Shown here in pieces: positions 59,242 through 64,000 of a DNA stretch of 64,000 bases. Both the position numbers and the translations under genes were made by a program. Every line of letters starts with the position of its first letter. Within the stretch, counting starts at the first letter, position 1. This DNA is from Parahaliea maris. GTDB taxonomy: Bacteria > Pseudomonadota > Gammaproteobacteria > Pseudomonadales > Halieaceae. The notes beneath the pieces were generated by a model, which saw nothing but the letters and a program-made list of their open reading frames with translations, was not told the DNA's origin and made no database searches. The stretch spans positions 496,001 through 560,000 of the forward strand of contig NZ_VRZA01000001.1 of NCBI RefSeq assembly GCF_008064665.1. The letters run 5' to 3'.

Positions 59242-60683
59242 TGCAGTACGAAACCGTCATCGGCCTGGAAGTCCACCTCCAGCTCGCCACCCGGTCCAAG
59301 ATTTTTTCCGGCTCGCCGACCGCATTCGGCGCCGAGCCCAATACCCAGGCCAGCGCTGTGGACCTGGCCATGCCGGGCATGCTGCCGGTGCTCAATGAAC
59401 AGGCGGTGCGCTTTGCTGTGATGTTCGGCCTCGGCATCGGCGCCGAGATCGGCCGCCGCTCGGTGTTCGACCGCAAGAACTACTTCTACCCGGACCTGCC
59501 GAAGGGCTACCAGATCAGCCAGTTTGCCGATCCTATCGTAGGCCGCGGCACCTTCGAGATCCAGCTGGAAGATGGCAGCACCCGGGAAATCGGCATCACC
59601 CGCGCCCACCTCGAAGAGGATGCGGGCAAGTCCCTGCACGAGGACTTTCACGGCCAGAGCGGGATCGATCTCAACCGGGCCGGCACTCCCCTGCTGGAGA
59701 TCGTCACCGAACCCGACCTGCGCAGCGCCGAGGAAGCGGTGGCTTACCTCAAGGCCCTGCACTCACTGGTGACCTACCTGGAGATTTCCGACGGCAACAT
59801 GGCCGAGGGCTCCATGCGCTGCGATATCAACATCTCCCTGCGACCGAAGGGCAGCGAGACCCTCGGCACCCGTGCCGAGATCAAGAACGTCAACTCGTTC
59901 CGGTTTGTCGAAAAGGCCATCCAGCACGAGATCGAACGCCAGTCGGACATTCTCGAGGACGGCGGCAAGGTGGTGCAGGAAACCCGCCTGTACGACGCCG
60001 ACCGCAACGAGACCCGGCCGATGCGTTCCAAGGAAGTAGCCAACGACTATCGCTACTTCCCCGAGCCGGACCTGCTGCCGGTAGTACTGGACGAGGCCTT
60101 TATCGAAGACCTGCGCGCCACCCTGCCGGAACTGCCCCGGGAAAAACGCGAGCGCTTTGTCAGCCAGTACGGCCTCGGCGAATACGACGCCGGCGTGCTC
60201 GCCGCCAGCCGCGCCCTGGCGAATTACTTCGAAGCGGTAGCAAGTGACGCCGGCGACGCCAAGATCGCCGCCAACTGGGTACAGGTTGAACTGCTCGGCC
60301 GCCTCAATCGCGACGAAAAGGACATCGAAGACTGCCCGGTCCCGGCGGCACACCTGGCCCAACTGATCCAGCGCATTCTCGACGACAGCATCTCCGGCAA
60401 GATCGCCAAGCAGGTTTTCGAGTCCATGTGGAACGGCGAGGGCGACGCCGACACCATCATCGCAGCCAAGGGCCTGAAGCAGGTATCGGACAGCGGTGAG
60501 CTGGAGGCCATGGTGGACGGTGTCATCGCCGACAACCCGGGGCAGGTCGAACAGTATCGCGCCGCCGACGAAGGCAAGCGCAAGAAGCTGGTGGGCTTCT
60601 TCGTCGGCCAGGTCATGAAAGTATCCCGGGGGCAGGCCAACCCGCAGATGGTCAACAAACTACTGGCGGAAAAGCTCGGGTAA
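59241..60683 (+). CDS. gatB: Asp/Glu-tRNA amidotransferase subunit GatB
   Basis: Kinase and amidotransferase subunit of GatCAB. It has 480 residues, starting [20 protein letters not shown]. Family blocks are [51 protein letters not shown] and [17 protein letters not shown]. The C-terminal YqeY-like tail domain (about 380-480) ends in [20 protein letters not shown]. GatCAB presence implies that at least one of AsnRS/GlnRS is indirect or the system is partly redundant. Confidence 0.98.
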   Translation: MQYETVIGLEVHLQLATRSKIFSGSPTAFGAEPNTQASAVDLAMPGMLPVLNEQAVRFAVMFGLGIGAEIGRRSVFDRKNYFYPDLPKGYQISQFADPIVGRGTFEIQLEDGSTREIGITRAHLEEDAGKSLHEDFHGQSGIDLNRAGTPLLEIVTEPDLRSAEEAVAYLKALHSLVTYLEISDGNMAEGSMRCDINISLRPKGSETLGTRAEIKNVNSFRFVEKAIQHEIERQSDILEDGGKVVQETRLYDADRNETRPMRSKEVANDYRYFPEPDLLPVVLDEAFIEDLRATLPELPREKRERFVSQYGLGEYDAGVLAASRALANYFEAVASDAGDAKIAANWVQVELLGRLNRDEKDIEDCPVPAAHLAQLIQRILDDSISGKIAKQVFESMWNGEGDADTIIAAKGLKQVSDSGELEAMVDGVIADNPGQVEQYRAADEGKRKKLVGFFVGQVMKVSRGQANPQMVNKLLAEKLG

Positions 60684-60734
60684 CCACGCCCGGGCGCCCT
60701 TTCCATTCAACGCGACGAACGAACAGGCAACACC

Positions 60735-61025
60735 ATGAAAAAAGACAAGGAAAAGGTCATCGACGAGGTCTGGACCGAGGACCACGTCCGCAGCTTCCTC
60801 AATGTGCGCGCACACGATGGCACCAACGACGACTTCCACATGCTGCTCAAGGCCTACCAGAGCATGCGCGCCTCGGATTTCGAGCTGTTTGTCGGCATGT
60901 TCAAGGAGCAGGGCCGCGACATCAACGCCAGCAACCGCGAAGGGCGCAGCGTGTTGAGCATCGTGACCGAGCACCGTCACGGCGGCGACTATGCCGAGGT
61001 ACTGCGCGCCGCCGGCGCACAGTAA
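60735..61025 (+). CDS. Small conserved protein, PA4642 family-like
   Basis: A 96-residue acidic/basic soluble protein with no signal or membrane segment (MKKDKEKVIDEVWTEDHVRS). It resembles a small pseudomonad family I know as PA4642-like, in the blocks KKDKEKVIDEVW, HDGTNDDFHMLLKAYQSMR and GRDINASNREGRSVLSIV; the last part reads like an ankyrin-type helix pair. Function is unknown. It lies 51 bp after gatB on the same strand and may share its transcript. Confidence 0.75.
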   Translation: MKKDKEKVIDEVWTEDHVRSFLNVRAHDGTNDDFHMLLKAYQSMRASDFELFVGMFKEQGRDINASNREGRSVLSIVTEHRHGGDYAEVLRAAGAQ

Positions 61026-61052
61026 CAAGCTCCACTCTCCCCGGTGGCGGGC

Positions 61053-61661
61053 CTAGCGCCCGCCGTCGTAGGGCACCCGCCCTTTCATAAAGCGCTCGCG
61101 ATTCTCGCGCTTTTTGTCTTCACTCTTTTTCAGCAGCACATACACGGCACCGGTGCCGCCGTGCCGTGGCTGTGCGCTGTGAAAGGCCTGCACTGCCTCC
61201 AGGTCCCGCAGCCAGACATTGACGTAACCCTTGAGCACCGCGCTGCGCTCCTGCTCCGGCTTGCGTTCGCCCTTGCCGTGAATCAGCATCACGCTGCGCA
61301 GTCCGTATTCGTGGCACTGCTCGATAAACTCGAACAATTCACGTCGCGCCACGGCCACCGTCATACGGTGCATATCGAGCCGCGCCTCATGCTCATAGCG
61401 CCCCTGCCTCAGCTTGCGGTACACCCCGTTCTGCACCCCTGGTCGCTTGAATTCCAGCACATACCAGGAGTCGAGTGGCGTTATTTCACGGTCACTGAGG
61501 GTATTGGGATCGGCGGCCGTTTCGGTCACGGCGGCCTGACGACGGTGAGCCAGCGCCTGCTCGGACTCCGAGGGCCCGCCGCGACGGACCCGCTCATCGT
61601 GTTTGAGCCGGACGACACCGGCCATTTCCTGCTCGAAGAGGGATTGTTCGTCGTCTGCCAT
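61053..61661 (-). CDS. smrA: Smr-domain protein (SmrA-like)
   Basis: A small MutS-related domain protein; SmrA/SmrB-type proteins are nucleases acting on RNA or DNA, with SmrB in ribosome rescue. It has 202 residues. The N-terminal helical part (about 1-85) is followed by the Smr domain at about 90-178, with LDMHRMTVAVARRELFEFIE and SVMLIHGKGERKPEQERSAV; the motif HGKG and the leading LDMH are the active-region marks. The basic tail KKSEDKKRENRERF ends it. It is convergent with the PA4642-like gene. Confidence 0.88.
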   Translation of the reverse strand: MADDEQSLFEQEMAGVVRLKHDERVRRGGPSESEQALAHRRQAAVTETAADPNTLSDREITPLDSWYVLEFKRPGVQNGVYRKLRQGRYEHEARLDMHRMTVAVARRELFEFIEQCHEYGLRSVMLIHGKGERKPEQERSAVLKGYVNVWLRDLEAVQAFHSAQPRHGGTGAVYVLLKKSEDKKRENRERFMKGRVPYDGGR

Positions 61662-61701
61662 TTACATCACCTGCCTTGGGCCCGCAGAAATCGCCGAACT
61701 C

Positions 61702-61755
61702 ATGACGCGCGATACCGGGGTTCGCTATTATAGCCCTTCCATTGCAACGGGTAAG
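61702..61755. promoter_or_regulatory. Candidate divergent promoters for smrA and the CWC gene
   Basis: Rightward: ATGACG (61702-61707), 18 bp, TATTAT (61726-61731). Leftward: CTTACC (61755-61750), 17 bp, TATAAT (61732-61727). The two -10 boxes overlap on opposite strands in the 115-bp divergent gap. Confidence 0.4.
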
Positions 61756-61776
61756 CCAGGGCCAGTACCACACCAT

Positions 61777-62001
61777 ATGAAGACTTCCGAAAGCGTTTTT
61801 TATTGCCCGGTTTGCGGCCGGGACAATCAGTGCGCCGTCGCACGCGGGGGCGCGATTGAGTCATGCTGGTGTGCCGCTACCCCTATCGACCACAATGCCC
61901 TGGCGGCAGTTCCCGAAACCGAGCGCGGCAAGCGCTGTCTCTGCCCCGCCTGCGGGCGCCCCGCCAATAACGCCATTCCAGCTACGGGGAGACCAGAATG
62001 A
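61777..62001 (+). CDS. Cysteine-rich CWC family protein
   Basis: A 74-residue protein with nine-residue-spaced cysteine pairs typical of a small metal-binding domain. It starts MKTSESVFYCPVCGRDNQCA, contains the family's name motif CWC in ESCWCAATPI, and ends with CLCPACGRPANN. Two CPxCGR pairs could bind zinc. Function is unknown. Its stop overlaps the cysZ start by 4 bp (ATGA), so the two are probably cotranscribed. Confidence 0.82.
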   Translation: MKTSESVFYCPVCGRDNQCAVARGGAIESCWCAATPIDHNALAAVPETERGKRCLCPACGRPANNAIPATGRPE

Positions 62002-62747
62002 AGGGTAATGCCATCCAGGGAGCGGGCTATCTGATGGAAGGGGCGCGGATGCTCACCCACCCCCGGCTAAGGCCCTTTGTGGTCATCCCGCTGCTGGTCA
62101 ATATCGTGATCTTTGCCTCGCTCCTGGGCGCGGCCTACGCCTACCTGGCCGCGCACATGGAAGCCTGGATGAGCTACGTTCCCGAATGGCTCAGCTTTAT
62201 CGAGTGGATCATCTGGCCCCTGGTCGGCCTGGTGTTCAGTCTTTTGACCGGCTACACCTTCACCGCCCTCGCCCTGTTGATTGCCTCCCCGTTCAACGCA
62301 CTACTGGCGGAAAAAGCAGAGGAACTGATCACCGGCCGGGAAGTACAGGGCCTGGAAGGCTTCGGTGCCGCAGTGATGGAAATCCCCAGGGCCATCGTCA
62401 AGGAACTGGCCAAGTTGCTGTACTACGTACCCATGGCACTGTTCGTGCTGATTCTGACCTTCATCCCGGCAATCAACGCGCTGTCACCGGCCCTGTGGTT
62501 CCTGCTGGGCGCGTGGATGATGAGCCTGCAGTTCGTGGATTACCCGATGGACAACCACCGCATGAGTTTTGGCGACGTCAAGGAAGCAGTGCGCAGCCGG
62601 CGCCTGTCCAGCATGGGCTTCGGCGGCCTGGTGGCGGTGGGCGCCGCCATCCCGGTAGTGAACTTCTTCGTGGTACCCGCCGCCGTAGTGGGGGCTACCC
62701 TGCTGTGGTGCCGGGAACTGGCGCCCCGGCACAGCACAGCGGGCTGA
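61998..62747 (+). CDS. cysZ: CysZ sulfate transporter
   Basis: EI24/CysZ-family inner-membrane protein that moves sulfate for cysteine synthesis in E. coli. It has 249 residues, starting MKGNAIQGAGYLMEGARMLT. Family blocks are HPRLRPFVVIPLLVNIVIF, ALALLIASPFNALLAEKAEE and DYPMDNHRMSFGDVKEA, with the last helix region AAIPVVNFFVVPAAVVGATL. No other sulfur-assimilation gene is nearby, so the sulfate role is inferred from the family. Confidence 0.92.
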   Translation: MKGNAIQGAGYLMEGARMLTHPRLRPFVVIPLLVNIVIFASLLGAAYAYLAAHMEAWMSYVPEWLSFIEWIIWPLVGLVFSLLTGYTFTALALLIASPFNALLAEKAEELITGREVQGLEGFGAAVMEIPRAIVKELAKLLYYVPMALFVLILTFIPAINALSPALWFLLGAWMMSLQFVDYPMDNHRMSFGDVKEAVRSRRLSSMGFGGLVAVGAAIPVVNFFVVPAAVVGATLLWCRELAPRHSTAG

Positions 62748-62754
62748 GGGTGAG

Positions 62755-64000
62755 CTAGGAGAGCAGCTCTTCCGGCGGGTGGGTGCACTCCAGCGGCGCC
62801 CCCAGCAGGGCTTCGAGGTCGGGCAGGAGGAAGGCATCGTCCTCGCTGGCAAAGCTGATCGAGGTGCCGCTGGCGCCGGCGCGACCGGTACGGCCGATAC
62901 GGTGTACGTAGTCCTCCGGGTCTTCCGGGAGGTTGTAGTTCACCACGTGGGTAACGCCGTCCACGTGAATCCCCCGCCCGGCAACGTCTGTCGCTACCAG
63001 CACCGTGATCTCTCCCTGCTTGAACTGCTCGAGGGTGCGAGTCCGCTTGGCCTGGGGAATCTCCCCCGAGAGGATGCCGGCCTTGACCCCGGATTTGCGC
63101 AGGCGCTCGTGCAGGCGGCGCACCTGGTCGCGACGGTTGGCAAACACGATGACGCTGTTGGCATCCGGGCTGCGCAGCAAGTTGGTGAGCACGCGGTAAC
63201 GCTGCTCGCTGCTCACCAGGTAGACCTTCTGGTCCACGGTATCGGTGGCCACGTGGTCGGGCTCGATCTCCACCGTCACCGGGTGGTAGGTCCACTGGTT
63301 CGACAGGTTGATGATGTCCTGGGTAAAGGTGGCGGAAAACAGCAGGGTCTGGCGGTCTTCCTTGCGCGGCGTCGCCCGCACGATGCGCTTCACCTGGGGA
63401 ATGAAACCCATGTCCAGCATGCGGTCGGCCTCGTCCAGCACCAGGATTTCGACCCGGTCCAGGAACAGGTCCCGGCGGCTGGTGAAATCCAGCAGGCGGC
63501 CGGGGGTGGCGACGACCAGGTCAACCACCCGGCGCTGCAGCTGATTCAGCTGCTTCTGGTAGTCCATGCCGCCAATCAGGGTCACGGTATTGAGCCCGGT
63601 GTGTTTGCCGAGGTCCTTGGCGTCTTCCGCAATCTGCATGACCAGTTCCCGGGTGGGAGCAATCACCAGTGCCCGGGGCTCACCCAGGTAGCGCTCTCCT
63701 TCCACCGGGTGGTTGAGCAGATCGTTGAAAACGGTAATGAGGAATGCCGCGGTTTTGCCGGTGCCGGTCTGGGCCTTGCCGATAGCGTCGTTGCCCTGGA
63801 GGGTCTGCGGGAGAATAGAGGCCTGGATGGGCGAACAGTATTTGAAACCGAGATCGGAAATGCCGTGCATCAATTCGTCGCGCAGGCCCAGATCGTGGAA
63901 GCGGGTTTCTCCTTCCTTGGCTTCCACCACAAAGTCTTCCGGGCTCCAGGGTTGCGCAGCCGGCTGGTCGCGGCGCTTGCGACGACCGCCCTTGCCACTG
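62755..64000 (-). CDS. rhlB: DEAD-box RNA helicase RhlB (N-terminus beyond window)
   Basis: ATP-dependent RNA helicase, a degradosome partner in E. coli. The frame is open to the window edge for 415 codons; the visible part begins with a basic stretch ([20 protein letters not shown]), so the start lies outside. A GTG at 63930 is internal. Motifs in order are the Q motif ([13 protein letters not shown]), Walker [34 protein letters not shown], and in domain 2 [15 protein letters not shown] and [13 protein letters not shown]. The unusual GRGIHVDGV form fits RhlB. It is convergent with cysZ (7-bp gap). Confidence 0.94.
   Translation of the reverse strand, partial: SGKGGRRKRRDQPAAQPWSPEDFVVEAKEGETRFHDLGLRDELMHGISDLGFKYCSPIQASILPQTLQGNDAIGKAQTGTGKTAAFLITVFNDLLNHPVEGERYLGEPRALVIAPTRELVMQIAEDAKDLGKHTGLNTVTLIGGMDYQKQLNQLQRRVVDLVVATPGRLLDFTSRRDLFLDRVEILVLDEADRMLDMGFIPQVKRIVRATPRKEDRQTLLFSATFTQDIINLSNQWTYHPVTVEIEPDHVATDTVDQKVYLVSSEQRYRVLTNLLRSPDANSVIVFANRRDQVRRLHERLRKSGVKAGILSGEIPQAKRTRTLEQFKQGEITVLVATDVAGRGIHVDGVTHVVNYNLPEDPEDYVHRIGRTGRAGASGTSISFASEDDAFLLPDLEALLGAPLECTHPPEELLS

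Overview
The window is a GC-rich chromosomal segment of a gammaproteobacterium. Its gene order is nearly collinear with the Pseudomonas and E. coli conserved blocks that run from secA and the division/cell-wall (dcw) cluster through the lpt, rpoN-pts and mre regions. The proteins look most like a marine Cellvibrionales/Microbulbifer-type lineage, which is my inference and not a database result. No phage, insertion sequence, CRISPR array, tRNA or rRNA gene was seen. This is essentially a core-genome window; the interest lies in departures from the standard layout.

Layout. Positions 1-20000 (minus strand) hold the dcw cluster, transcribed mraZ-rsmH-ftsL-ftsI-murE-murF-mraY-murD-ftsW-murG-murC-ddlB-ftsQ-ftsA-ftsZ-lpxC, followed by an M23 peptidase gene and the start of secA. 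A sigma70 promoter and a four-repeat MraZ operator lie in front of mraZ. Positions 20000-25100 hold rnpB and rsmI (minus) and lpoA-yraN-diaA-dolP (plus). Positions 25100-31500 (minus) hold sspB-sspA, the cytochrome bc1 genes (cytochrome b and c1 fused in one frame), rplM-rpsI and zapE. Positions 31500-38600 hold zapG, a Nif3-family gene, an AlgW/DegS protease, hisD-hisG, murA, ibaG and mlaC.

Positions 38700-46450 (plus) hold the lipopolysaccharide block yrbG-kdsD-kdsC-lptC-lptA-lptB followed by rpoN-hpf-ptsN-rapZ-ptsO. Two losses stand out here: kdsC is reduced to a 64-codon in-frame remnant, and the mla operon next door keeps only mlaC. Positions 46800-57200 hold mgtE and darP (plus), then yhdP and rng-maf, and the mreBCD shape genes (minus). 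Positions 57400-64000 hold gatCAB, a small PA4642-like gene, an Smr-domain gene, a CWC zinc-binding-type protein, cysZ and the partial helicase gene rhlB.

Working together, most genes build and shape the envelope: peptidoglycan precursors and septal synthesis (mur, fts, ddl, lpoA, mre), lipid A/LPS synthesis and export (lpxC, kds, lpt), outer-membrane lipid homeostasis (mlaC, yhdP, dolP) and envelope stress proteolysis (algW, sspB). Two genes appear to use non-standard start codons (yraN CTG, mreC ATC), each with a good Shine-Dalgarno sequence, so ordinary gene finders would miss or shorten them.
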